Source: Aquifex sp.
Lineage (GTDB): Bacteria; Aquificota; Aquificia; Aquificales; Aquificaceae
DNA length: 18,728 bases
Reading direction: 5' to 3'
Assembly: GCA_003978875.1 (NCBI GenBank)
Contig: QNXQ01000138.1
Span: 1 to 18,728 of the forward strand
The position numbers and the translations under genes are program-made. Positions 1-7,068 of the stretch are shown here, piece by piece (the stretch's first letter is position 1; the number at the start of each line of letters is the position of its first letter). The notes beneath the pieces were generated by a model, which saw nothing but the letters and a program-made list of their open reading frames with translations, was not told the origin of the DNA and did not search any database.

Positions 1-33
1 AAAAAGCTTACAACACTTAAAGGAGGTTTTGAT

Positions 34-1068
34 ATGAAGAAAGTTTTACTTGCTTCTGCGGTTTTTGCTTTTACTACTTCTTCTTTTGCTCAAGAAATTA
101 CTTTGAAGTTATCTCAGGCTCTTGAGTTGTACGGAGGATTCAGTGCAGGATACTTTTACACAACCAATGAAAACAGCAAGGATTCCCAAGACAAGTTCCA
201 AATAACCAATGCAATTATCGGAATAAAGGGTGAAACAGGTGAAAGTATAAAACTGGGATTCGATTTAGCGATAGGTGGTTCTCTATGGTCTACTGTATTT
301 GATGGAGGACAAGGAGATCTTGCATACATAGATTCCACCAATAACGAGCTAAAAGAGGGAGTAGGTATACTCTGGGGATACGCCACATTAAAGCCTCATC
401 CTGCAGTTTCTATTGATGCAGGTGTATTAACAACAAACGTGGGATACGAACTCGCAGATACTTATTCCAATCCCAATATAACATTTGGAGCAGTTTGGAA
501 TGCTCAACCGTTTATATACCCGGGAGTAAGGTTAACACTTTCTCCTATGGAAAACGTAGATCTGTATGTAGAATACAATCAAGAATATCAGAGTGATAAT
601 TTTGCATTTGGAATACTTGGAGAAACAGCTGGTGTATCCTTTGCCTTGAATTATTACGATTACAGGGAGAATAAAAATCTCGTTGATGTAGTTCTCGGAT
701 ACTCCATAGCTAACATTGATTTAGGGTTAAACTTTGATTATCAGTGGTTGGATGATTCTGCTAAAACTCAAGGCCAGGACGACAGTGCCTACGGAGTGGC
801 AATTTACTTTATTCCCAATTTCGATACATCTTACGGAAAGGTATCTTTACCTATAAGACTTGAATATTTCAATGAAGGCACAAGTGGGATATACTACGGC
901 GGAGCTGATACCGGTTACACTTTTACCATTACTCCTACTATCAGACCTACATCCAATACATTCGTTAGAGCTGAAGCTGCATACGTAACAACTGATAACA
1001 AAGTTTTCAAAAACAACACAAAGGATAATAAAACAACATTTGCTTTTGAAATGGGTTTTACCTTCTAA
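34..1068 (+). CDS. Outer-membrane beta-barrel porin-like protein
   Basis: Predicted exported outer-membrane barrel of 344 residues, likely a channel for small solutes. Residues 1-19 form a signal peptide (KK, a hydrophobic stretch, then SSFA with cleavage before Q20). The mature part has no transmembrane helix. It alternates polar and hydrophobic or aromatic residues as barrel strands do, and it ends in Phe (FEMGFTF), the usual C-terminal recognition signal for outer-membrane assembly. The block GVLTTNVGYELADTYSNPN (about residues 131-149) resembles the putative beta-barrel porin-2 (OmpL-like) family; this family call is from memory of the pattern. The start is well supported by a strong Shine-Dalgarno (GGAGGT at 22-27, six bases before ATG). 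Only 33 bases lie upstream in the window, so its promoter is not visible. The stop overlaps the convergent methyltransferase stop by four bases. The substrate is unknown. Confidence 0.8.
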   Translation: MKKVLLASAVFAFTTSSFAQEITLKLSQALELYGGFSAGYFYTTNENSKDSQDKFQITNAIIGIKGETGESIKLGFDLAIGGSLWSTVFDGGQGDLAYIDSTNNELKEGVGILWGYATLKPHPAVSIDAGVLTTNVGYELADTYSNPNITFGAVWNAQPFIYPGVRLTLSPMENVDLYVEYNQEYQSDNFAFGILGETAGVSFALNYYDYRENKNLVDVVLGYSIANIDLGLNFDYQWLDDSAKTQGQDDSAYGVAIYFIPNFDTSYGKVSLPIRLEYFNEGTSGIYYGGADTGYTFTITPTIRPTSNTFVRAEAAYVTTDNKVFKNNTKDNKTTFAFEMGFTF

Positions 1069-1745
1069 TACTGCCCCTGCACGCCTTCCTTTCTTTTTTC
1101 AGTTTTTTTTCCTTTTTTTAATTTTAAACAAGTAAAGCCTGCATTTTCATAGAAACCTAATTTTATTTCCCTGTTTTTAATCGGTTGAATGTCTTGAGGT
1201 TCTTCAAGTAAAGTGCTTTTAATAACCTCAAAAGAGAACTTTCCTTTTACAAAGTTCTTTATATCAAAGAAAGAGTAAAAGGTTGCCTGTTTATACAGTG
1301 GGTGTCCCTGCTTTGCCTTTTCTTGATAGAATTTTGCCCATTTACTTTCCTTTAGAATCAATCCAAGGTAAAGATTTCCGTCATCTCTTAGAACCCTATA
1401 GGCTTCATCTATAACCCTTTGAGGATTATCTACAAAGCATATGGTAACGATAATAAATACACTGTCAAAAATCCCATCCTTAAAGGGTAAATTTTCTCCC
1501 TTTGCAAGAGCTACTTTAACTCCTCTCTCTTTCGCTATTTTTAGCATATTTATTGAAGTGTCTATTCCGTACTGTATACCGAGGGCATGTGCAAAACGTC
1601 CAGTACCCACTCCAATCTCGAGGGAAATATTAAAATCGTCCATTAAGGACTTTAAACACTTTACCTCTAAATCGTATGCACTTTTACCGAAGGGTTTTTC
1701 GTACCAAGAATCGTATTTGTTAAAATATGTATCAAAAGGATTCAT
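1065..1745 (-). CDS. SAM-dependent methyltransferase (class I)
   Basis: A 226-residue class I (Rossmann-fold) S-adenosylmethionine methyltransferase, type 11 or UbiE-like. Motif I is LEIGVGTGRF (42-51), the acidic ribose-binding position lies in GIDTS (60-64), and a post-motif GENLPF...FDSV (82-95) with a hydrophobic strand follows, all in the usual order. The acceptor cannot be predicted; small molecules, quinones or lipids are all possible for this family. The C-terminus is an odd Lys-rich tail (KLKKGKKTEKRKEG) encoded by a long T-rich run on the plus strand. No clear Shine-Dalgarno precedes the ATG. The start lies 21 bp from the divergent tRNA-Leu, so its promoter must overlap that of the tRNA. 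Convergent with the porin gene, sharing overlapping stop codons. Confidence 0.82.
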   Translation of the reverse strand: MNPFDTYFNKYDSWYEKPFGKSAYDLEVKCLKSLMDDFNISLEIGVGTGRFAHALGIQYGIDTSINMLKIAKERGVKVALAKGENLPFKDGIFDSVFIIVTICFVDNPQRVIDEAYRVLRDDGNLYLGLILKESKWAKFYQEKAKQGHPLYKQATFYSFFDIKNFVKGKFSFEVIKSTLLEEPQDIQPIKNREIKLGFYENAGFTCLKLKKGKKTEKRKEGVQGQY

Positions 1746-1766
1746 TAATTAAATTTTATATACCGA

Positions 1767-1853
1767 GCGGGTGTGGCGGAACTGGCAGACGCGCCGGACT
1801 CAGGATCCGGTGCCCGTAAGGGCGTGCGGGTTCGACTCCCGCCACCCGCACCA
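1767..1853 (+). tRNA. tRNA-Leu (anticodon CAG)
   Basis: An 87-nt class II tRNA with encoded CCA. The acceptor stem GCGGGTG (1767-1773) pairs perfectly with CACCCGC (1843-1849), followed by discriminator A1850 and CCA (1851-1853). The anticodon stem is CCGGA/TCCGG (1794-1798 and 1806-1810) with loop CTCAGGA, giving anticodon CAG at 1801-1803, which reads CUG leucine codons. The long variable arm (CCCGTAAGGG) is typical of tRNA-Leu, and A73 is the expected leucine discriminator. T arm: GCGGG, loop TTCGACT, CCCGC. Stems are almost all G-C, as expected for a hyperthermophile. Stand-alone gene between a methyltransferase and a transporter; no convincing promoter hexamers could be chosen. Confidence 0.97.
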
Positions 1854-1916
1854 ATACCAAATATAAAATCAATCCTTCGGTATTTTCAAAAGGGAAAAGA
1901 AAAGTAAAGGAATCTT

Positions 1917-3737
1917 TTAAGCCGCAGGTTGTCCCATATCTTTAATTTTTTCAGGAGGTTTTACTTCAAGGCATTCATCGAACACGGTGTAAGCACATTT
2001 ATCTCTACAATACTCATGGTCTAATTTCTTGAAGAGTTCCTCTATTGCCTCTCCCTTTGCATTGAATACTACATTTTGATTTACAACTTCATCAAATCCC
2101 GCATTTTCGAGTATAGGATAAACGTCGCACCCTATATTTGCAAAGGAAACTTCAAGATTTTTCCTTTTTAAGTCCTTTATAAGTCTTACTATTGTTTGAG
2201 CTCCCGTAGCATCCACGTAATTGACCGCTTCCATATCTATAAGAACAAACTTGAGAGGTCTTCCTTTGAAAAGTGCTTCTTCAACTCTTTCCATAATATA
2301 GTCATAGACGAATTGTGCATTTCCAAAGTAAATAGACATATTCGGTCTTATAAACATAATCTGTGGACATTCGGGAAGCTTTTTCTTTTCCGCATTTACA
2401 AAAGTTCTCGTCACAGGGTCTCTGGTAAGAATAACAATTCTCGGATACATGGTTTTATAAACGAAACTTCCCAAGGATGTTAAAACTCCAAGGGTAATCG
2501 CAACCCAAAGGTCCATAAAGAAAACCGATGCGAAGGTTATACCCGCTACTAATCCGTCTACTTTGTTAATTTTGTATAGCTTAATAATATCTTGAGGTCT
2601 TATGAGATTTATTACCGCGGAAAGCACTATAGCTGCAAGAGAAGCTTTAGGGAGATAATAGAATGCTGGTGCAAGTAGGAATAATGTGAGACCCACAAGT
2701 GCACCTGACAAAACACTTGCTAAAGGAGTAACAGCACCCAAGGAAAAGTTTAGAGATGAACGGGAGAAAGAACCTCCTGCGGGAAAACCTTTAAAGAAAG
2801 AAACTGCTACATTTGCCATACCTTGTCCAATCAATTCCTGATTTGGATCCCACTTGTCTCCTACACGTACCGCAAGAGTTTTAGCTATAGCAACTGCTTC
2901 TATAAGACCAAAAAAGGCAACAACAAAGGCCCCTCCCCACATCTTGCTCATAGTTGCAAAATCTAAAGGTGGTGGTTCAGGTGTAGGAAGCCCTTGAGGA
3001 ACATCCCCTACAATTGCAACACCGAATTTATAAAGCTGAAATTGATACACAAGAAAAGAAGTAACAATTACCGCAATAAGAGCTCCAGGAATGTAAATAC
3101 TTATTTTCCTAGAAATCCAAATAATAAAGTAGGCCAGAATACCTATACCGAGCGTATAGGGATTTGTCATTTCCAATTTACTTACTAAATCAATAACAAC
3201 GTCAAATATATGGGTGGAACGCTCTATTTTATATCCGAAAAGGTGTCCAAACTGGGATAGAGCTATTACCATAGCTCCTGCGGATGTAAAACCTACAACT
3301 ACGCTATTAGAAATCAGGTCTACTATAAAGCCGAGTTTAAATATACCTACAGTTAATCTGATAAGACCAACCATAAAAGCTAAAAGTGCCATGTATTTAA
3401 TCCATTCGGGTGTTTGGGGTTCAAGTCCTATACCGTATAGAACCGAGGCGGAAAGTAAACAGGTCATCGCCACAGGGCCTGTGTTTAGATAACGGGAACT
3501 TCCAAATATCGCCGCTACAATAGTGGCGATAAAAGCAACGTATAAACCGTGAATGGGAGGCATTCCTGCAAGCATAGAATACGCCATAGATTGGGGGACG
3601 TACACTGCTGCAACAGTTACACCGGCGATAACATCCCTTAATAACTTTTCTTTGTTGTAATCTTTAAACCACATTATGAAAGGAAATTTGAGAGTAAAAG
3701 AGACGTTAATGCTCGGGGCCTCTTCGGCTTTTTTCAT
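1917..3737 (-). CDS. SulP-family anion transporter with C-terminal STAS domain
   Basis: A 606-residue inner-membrane SulP/SLC26 transporter. The membrane domain spans about residues 33-430 and carries the family marks: PIHGLYVAF (61-69), NTGPVAM (85-91), IGQGMANV (303-310) and GGSFSRSSLN (321-330). The STAS domain covers about 460-570. At the site where SpoIIAA-type STAS domains have a phosphorylatable Ser, this one has D509-A510-T511-G512, so only Thr could be modified. The tail contains CRDKCAYTVFDEC (577-589), an unusual trio of cysteines after STAS. The substrate is not determinable; sulfate, or bicarbonate as in BicA, would both suit a sulfur-using CO2-fixing organism. The ATG lacks a Shine-Dalgarno. 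Divergent from miaA across 61 bp. Confidence 0.92.
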   Translation of the reverse strand: MKKAEEAPSINVSFTLKFPFIMWFKDYNKEKLLRDVIAGVTVAAVYVPQSMAYSMLAGMPPIHGLYVAFIATIVAAIFGSSRYLNTGPVAMTCLLSASVLYGIGLEPQTPEWIKYMALLAFMVGLIRLTVGIFKLGFIVDLISNSVVVGFTSAGAMVIALSQFGHLFGYKIERSTHIFDVVIDLVSKLEMTNPYTLGIGILAYFIIWISRKISIYIPGALIAVIVTSFLVYQFQLYKFGVAIVGDVPQGLPTPEPPPLDFATMSKMWGGAFVVAFFGLIEAVAIAKTLAVRVGDKWDPNQELIGQGMANVAVSFFKGFPAGGSFSRSSLNFSLGAVTPLASVLSGALVGLTLFLLAPAFYYLPKASLAAIVLSAVINLIRPQDIIKLYKINKVDGLVAGITFASVFFMDLWVAITLGVLTSLGSFVYKTMYPRIVILTRDPVTRTFVNAEKKKLPECPQIMFIRPNMSIYFGNAQFVYDYIMERVEEALFKGRPLKFVLIDMEAVNYVDATGAQTIVRLIKDLKRKNLEVSFANIGCDVYPILENAGFDEVVNQNVVFNAKGEAIEELFKKLDHEYCRDKCAYTVFDECLEVKPPEKIKDMGQPAA

Positions 3738-3768
3738 GACACAAATATTTTAAAAACATTTATGATTT

Positions 3769-3782
3769 TTCTTATATAAGAA
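3769..3782. promoter_or_regulatory. 14-bp perfect palindrome in the divergent sulP/miaA promoter region
   Basis: TTCTTATATAAGAA is a perfect inverted repeat placed inside the 61-bp gap between two divergent genes, ending 16 bases before the miaA ATG. It contains TATAAG on both strands, so it could act as overlapping -10 elements for both genes, as an operator, or both. AT-rich palindromes arise easily by chance, so function is an inference. Confidence 0.4.
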
Positions 3783-3798
3783 TAAATTAAGTATATAT

Positions 3799-4725
3799 AT
3801 GAAATCACTTATAATTGGGGGGCCTACCGCGGTAGGTAAATCAGATTTAGCGTGTTTAGTTGCAAAGGCATTAAACGGAGAAATAATAAGTGCGGATAGT
3901 ATGACGGTATACAAATTTATGGATATAGGAACAGCTAAACCGCTAGAATGTATGAAAGAGATCCCTCATTATTTGATAGATGTTGTAGAACCCGGAGGAT
4001 ACTTTGATGCAAAAATATTTGAAGAGGAAGCTAAAAAGTTAATTGAGGAGATAAGCGGAAAAGGTAAAGTTCCTATAGTAGTTGGAGGAACTTATTTATA
4101 CATTCAGGCTTTACTTTACGGTATAGATGAAACTCCCAAACCGGATTGGAATTTAAGGAAAAAACTTTACAGAATAGCGGAAAAAAAGGGGAATGAATTT
4201 CTGTATGAAAAATTGAAAATTGTGGACAATAAATATGCAAAAAAGATACATAAGAACGACCTCAGAAGAATTGTAAGGGCTTTAGAGGTTTTCATAAACA
4301 CAGGTAAACCTTTTTCATATTTCCACAAATGGGAAAAGCCGAAACTCGATTTCGTGGGTATATATCTTAAAAGAGATACTAAAAACCTTTATAAGAGAAT
4401 AGAAGACCGTATAAGAAATATGGTCAAAAACGGTCTTTTAGAGGAAATTAAAAAATTACTTGAGATGGGTTATGAAAATTTTCTCACTTCTGGTCAAGCT
4501 ATAGATTACAAGGAATTTATTCCCTGTGTAAAGGGAGAAAAAAAATTAGAAGAATGTATACAGGAAGCTATTAAAAATACAAAACAGCAGGCAAAAAGGC
4601 AGATAAGGTGGTTTAGAAAACAAGGATGGTATGAAATAAATTTAGACGAAGTAAACTTAGAGGAAGCTTGTAAAAAAATCGTAGATATTTATAAATCAAG
4701 TGTCCAAAACAACTCAAGTAAGTAA
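3799..4725 (+). CDS. miaA: tRNA dimethylallyltransferase MiaA
   Basis: Transfers the dimethylallyl group from DMAPP to N6 of A37 in tRNAs reading UNN codons; cytoplasmic, 308 residues, normal length. The P-loop is GGPTAVGKS (7-15). The substrate-binding and catalytic segment ISADSMTVYKFMDIGTAKP (30-48) carries the conserved Asp (D33). VGGTYLYIQALL and, near the C-terminus, the signature TKQQAKRQIRWFRKQ are all present. ATG 3799 puts the P-loop at its normal position. No Shine-Dalgarno is visible: the bases before ATG are AAGTATATAT, so initiation is either leaderless-like or uses a weak signal. Divergent from the SulP gene. Confidence 0.97.
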   Translation: MKSLIIGGPTAVGKSDLACLVAKALNGEIISADSMTVYKFMDIGTAKPLECMKEIPHYLIDVVEPGGYFDAKIFEEEAKKLIEEISGKGKVPIVVGGTYLYIQALLYGIDETPKPDWNLRKKLYRIAEKKGNEFLYEKLKIVDNKYAKKIHKNDLRRIVRALEVFINTGKPFSYFHKWEKPKLDFVGIYLKRDTKNLYKRIEDRIRNMVKNGLLEEIKKLLEMGYENFLTSGQAIDYKEFIPCVKGEKKLEECIQEAIKNTKQQAKRQIRWFRKQGWYEINLDEVNLEEACKKIVDIYKSSVQNNSSK

Positions 4726-4742
4726 ATGATTTTTAACATATC

Positions 4743-4775
4743 TTTTCTATAAGCTTTTTATAAATTCTTTATAAA
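4743..4775 (+). promoter_or_regulatory. Three tandem 11-bp TATAA repeats before the NifU-like gene
   Basis: Three imperfect units of 11 bp lie head to tail: TTTTCTATAAG (4743-4753), CTTTTTATAAA (4754-4764) and TTCTTTATAAA (4765-4775). They are immediately followed by the Shine-Dalgarno GGAGGT (4776-4781) and ATG at 4788. The period is one helical turn, so all three face the same side of the DNA. The last unit plus the next base forms a palindrome, CTTTATAAAG (4767-4776). Any unit could serve as a -10 element; the phasing suggests a possible regulator site, which is an inference. Confidence 0.4.
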
Positions 4776-4787
4776 GGAGGTGGTAGG

Positions 4788-5096
4788 ATGGCAGAGGAAA
4801 AGAAGGAACAAGCAGGCCAAGAGCAACAAGAAACCAAGATGCCTACCAGGGAAGAAGTTGAAGCAGTTCTCGATGAAATCAGGCCAGCGCTCAGATTTGA
4901 TGGTGGTGATGTTGAACTAGTTGATATTCAAGAAGACGGTACCGTATTGGTAAGATTAGTAGGTGCATGTTCAGGTTGTGGAATGTCCGTACTCACACTT
5001 AAAGCCGGAATAGAAAGAGTTTTAAAACAGAAATTCCCTCAAATAAAAGAAGTAAAAGATATAAACATGGACATGCCGATGACCTTTGGCTTTTAA
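4788..5096 (+). CDS. NifU C-terminal-like (Nfu) Fe-S cluster scaffold protein
   Basis: A 102-residue Nfu-type protein. After a charged, Gln/Glu-rich, probably disordered N-terminus (1-18) it has one NifU C-terminal domain (about 20-92). The sequence FDGGDVELV (37-45) and the cluster-ligand motif GACSGCGMS with C61 and C64 are diagnostic. Members assemble or carry a labile [4Fe-4S] cluster bridged by two subunits and pass it to target enzymes, which suits an organism rich in iron-sulfur proteins. The start is firm: strong GGAGGT six bases upstream. No other Fe-S assembly gene is adjacent. Converges on cysS, with the two stop codons overlapping in TTAA (5093-5096). Confidence 0.94.
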   Translation: MAEEKKEQAGQEQQETKMPTREEVEAVLDEIRPALRFDGGDVELVDIQEDGTVLVRLVGACSGCGMSVLTLKAGIERVLKQKFPQIKEVKDINMDMPMTFGF

Positions 5097-6580
5097 GCTC
5101 CTTCCCTTTTCTTCCATCTTGTTCCTGCAGGAGTATCCTCGAGTATAATTCCCAGTTCTTTTAGCTTATCTCTGATATAGTCTGCTACTTTAAATACCTT
5201 TTCTTTGCGTGCTATATTTCTTGCTTCTATAAGGATGTGAATTAACTTTTCGTCAAAAACCTCTCCTGCTTCAAGTTCCCTTTCTACAACCTTTTCTACT
5301 TTACATTCAGGATACACATCCTCTAAAAGTCCGAATATCTTTTTCATAGTATTGAGCAAAGACTTAGCCGCAAATTCATACGCTTCTAATTCTCTTTTGG
5401 ATATTTTCCCTTCTGCAAAAGACTTGTTTCTAACTTTATTTAATTCAGAGACTAATTTGTATACCTGTGCTAGTGCTTCCGGTGTATTGAAATCGTCGCT
5501 CAAAGAAGCGTAAAAGTTTTCTTCAAACTCTTTAACATAGCTATACAGGGGATGTGTTCCTCCTTCTTTATCTTCAACAATTTCTAACTTTCTAAGAAGT
5601 TCTATATCTTCAATAGCCCCTTTTAAACGTTCATAAGCTTTAAGAGTTTCTTCCATCTTTTCCCAGGAAAAATCGAGAGGACTCCTGTAATGGGTAAATA
5701 GAACCAAGAGTCTAAGGACATCCGGATGATACTTGGTATAAACTTCTCTTAGAGTCACATAATTTCCGAGAGATTTTGACATTTTTTGACCGCTTACGGT
5801 GACTAGTCCGTTATGCATCCAGTATCGGGCAAAGGGCTTGCCGGTAATGGCTTCCGCCTGAGCTATTTCATTTTCGTGGTGAGGAAATACTAAGTCAAGT
5901 CCTCCTCCGTGAATATCTATAGTTTCACCTAAATGTTTGAAAATCATAGCAACACACTCTGTATGCCACCCGGGTCTACCTTTGCCCCAAGGAGAATCCC
6001 AGGCGGGTTCACCGGCTTTTGCTGCCTTCCAGAGGGCAAAATCTAGAGGGTCCCTCTTTTTCTCGGAAGGTTCAATCCTTGCACCTGCTATTAATTCCTC
6101 AACGTCTCTCTTAGAGAGCTTACCGTAGTCCTTAAACTTTTTAACGGAAAAGTAAACGTCTCCATCAACTACATAAGCATATCCTTTTTCTACCAGCTTC
6201 TGGATAACATCTATAATCTCCTGAATGTGTTCCGTCACTCGGGGTTCGACATCCGCCGGTCTTACCCTTATATTTTCCATATCTATGTAATACTTAGCGA
6301 TATACCTGTCAGCTATGGTCATAAAGTCGGTGCATTCTTGTTTTGCCCTGTTTATTATCTTGTCATCCACATCGGTAAAGTTCCTTACAAACTTTACTTG
6401 GTAACCTAAGTGTTCTAAAAATCTTCTGAAAACGTCAAATACTATTAAACTCCTTCCGTGCCCTACGTGGGATTCATCGTAAACTGTTACACCGCATGTA
6501 TATATTAGAACCTTTGGCGGATTTATAGGAACAAACTCTTCTACTTTTCCGCTAAGCGTATTATAAATTCTCAAGCTCAT
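5093..6580 (-). CDS. cysS: Cysteinyl-tRNA synthetase
   Basis: Class I aminoacyl-tRNA synthetase charging tRNA-Cys; 495 residues, slightly longer than the E. coli enzyme. The HIGH motif appears as HVGH (38-41) and KMSKS as K266-S270. The zinc site that selects cysteine is intact: C29, C209, H234 and E238 (within VFPHHENE). GGGLDLVFPHHENE and GWHTECVAM are near-invariant family blocks. The C-terminal region holds the anticodon-binding helical bundle. No Shine-Dalgarno is obvious before ATG; the nearest G-rich stretch, GGGGAG, is too far upstream. It starts 126 bp from, and is divergent to, the tmRNA gene. Confidence 0.98.
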   Translation of the reverse strand: MSLRIYNTLSGKVEEFVPINPPKVLIYTCGVTVYDESHVGHGRSLIVFDVFRRFLEHLGYQVKFVRNFTDVDDKIINRAKQECTDFMTIADRYIAKYYIDMENIRVRPADVEPRVTEHIQEIIDVIQKLVEKGYAYVVDGDVYFSVKKFKDYGKLSKRDVEELIAGARIEPSEKKRDPLDFALWKAAKAGEPAWDSPWGKGRPGWHTECVAMIFKHLGETIDIHGGGLDLVFPHHENEIAQAEAITGKPFARYWMHNGLVTVSGQKMSKSLGNYVTLREVYTKYHPDVLRLLVLFTHYRSPLDFSWEKMEETLKAYERLKGAIEDIELLRKLEIVEDKEGGTHPLYSYVKEFEENFYASLSDDFNTPEALAQVYKLVSELNKVRNKSFAEGKISKRELEAYEFAAKSLLNTMKKIFGLLEDVYPECKVEKVVERELEAGEVFDEKLIHILIEARNIARKEKVFKVADYIRDKLKELGIILEDTPAGTRWKKREGA

Positions 6581-6657
6581 AGTTTTATTTTAGTTTAATA
6601 CTCCCCTAATTTGATACATCGTAGAAAGTACTAATGAGTTATTAATTCTTACTTTTC

Positions 6658-6684
6658 TTGACGCGGTTTGAATAGAGATATAAT
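6658..6684 (+). promoter_or_regulatory. Promoter of the tmRNA gene
   Basis: TTGACG (6658-6663) and a perfect TATAAT (6679-6684) are separated by a 15-bp spacer, short for a sigma-70-type promoter. Expected initiation near 6691 would leave about 15 nt to be trimmed before the mature tmRNA 5' end at 6707. Confidence 0.7.
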
Positions 6685-6706
6685 TTACATTTTTAGAGAT
6701 AGGTAA

Positions 6707-7054
6707 GGGGGCGAAAGGATTCGACGGGGACTGGCGGTCCCCGAGGAGCAGGCCGGGTGGCTCCCGTAACAGCCACCGAAACACTTCCCGAAGCTGAACT
6801 CGCTCTCGCTGCCTAATTAACAGGCAGCGCGTCCCCGGAGGGTTTGCGGGTGGCTCTCCGGAGGGCGTCAGAGACACCCGCTCGGGCTACTCGGTTGCAC
6901 GGGACTGGGTAGCCGACACCTTCAGCCCGTGCTACCTTCGGGGAGCTTGCCCGTGGGCGACCCGAAGGGAAACCCAAAACACGGGCTAAGCCTGTAGAGC
7001 CTCGGATGTGGCCGCCGTCCTCGGACGCGGGTTCGATTCCCGCCGCCTCCACCA
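6707..7054 (+). ncRNA. ssrA: tmRNA (transfer-messenger RNA)
   Basis: A 348-nt tmRNA that rescues stalled ribosomes. The tRNA-like ends pair as GGGGGCG (6707-6713) with CGCCTCC (7044-7050), followed by A and CCA. The third pair is G6709-U7048, the G3-U70 identity element for alanyl-tRNA synthetase. T arm: GCGGG, TTCGATT, CCCGC (7027-7043). The conserved 5' block AAAGGATTCGACGGGGA is present. The tag frame is CCC GAA GCT GAA CTC GCT CTC GCT GCC TAA (6787-6816), giving PEAELALAA after the loaded alanine. The resume codon was set by analogy with E. coli, 11 nt after the first pseudoknot. The stop codon lies in the loop region of a perfect 7-bp hairpin, GCTGCCT/AGGCAGC (6808-6814 and 6822-6828). 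The gene is strikingly GC-rich. No terminator hairpin is seen downstream. Confidence 0.97.
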
Positions 7055-7068
7055 AAAGTTAAAAAAGT

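Noticed and set aside
1853..1886. AATACC/GGTATT inverted repeat after tRNA-Leu as a terminator
   Set aside because: Six AT-rich pairs with a 20-nt loop and only four T after it would not be stable at high temperature.
6590..7055. Two minus-strand open frames (6590-6877 and 6813-7055) with protein-like sequence, one beginning MVEAAGIEPASE
   Set aside because: They are antisense readings of the tmRNA; the AAGIEPAS-type peptide is a well-known artefact of translating the reverse strand of tRNA-like 3' ends.
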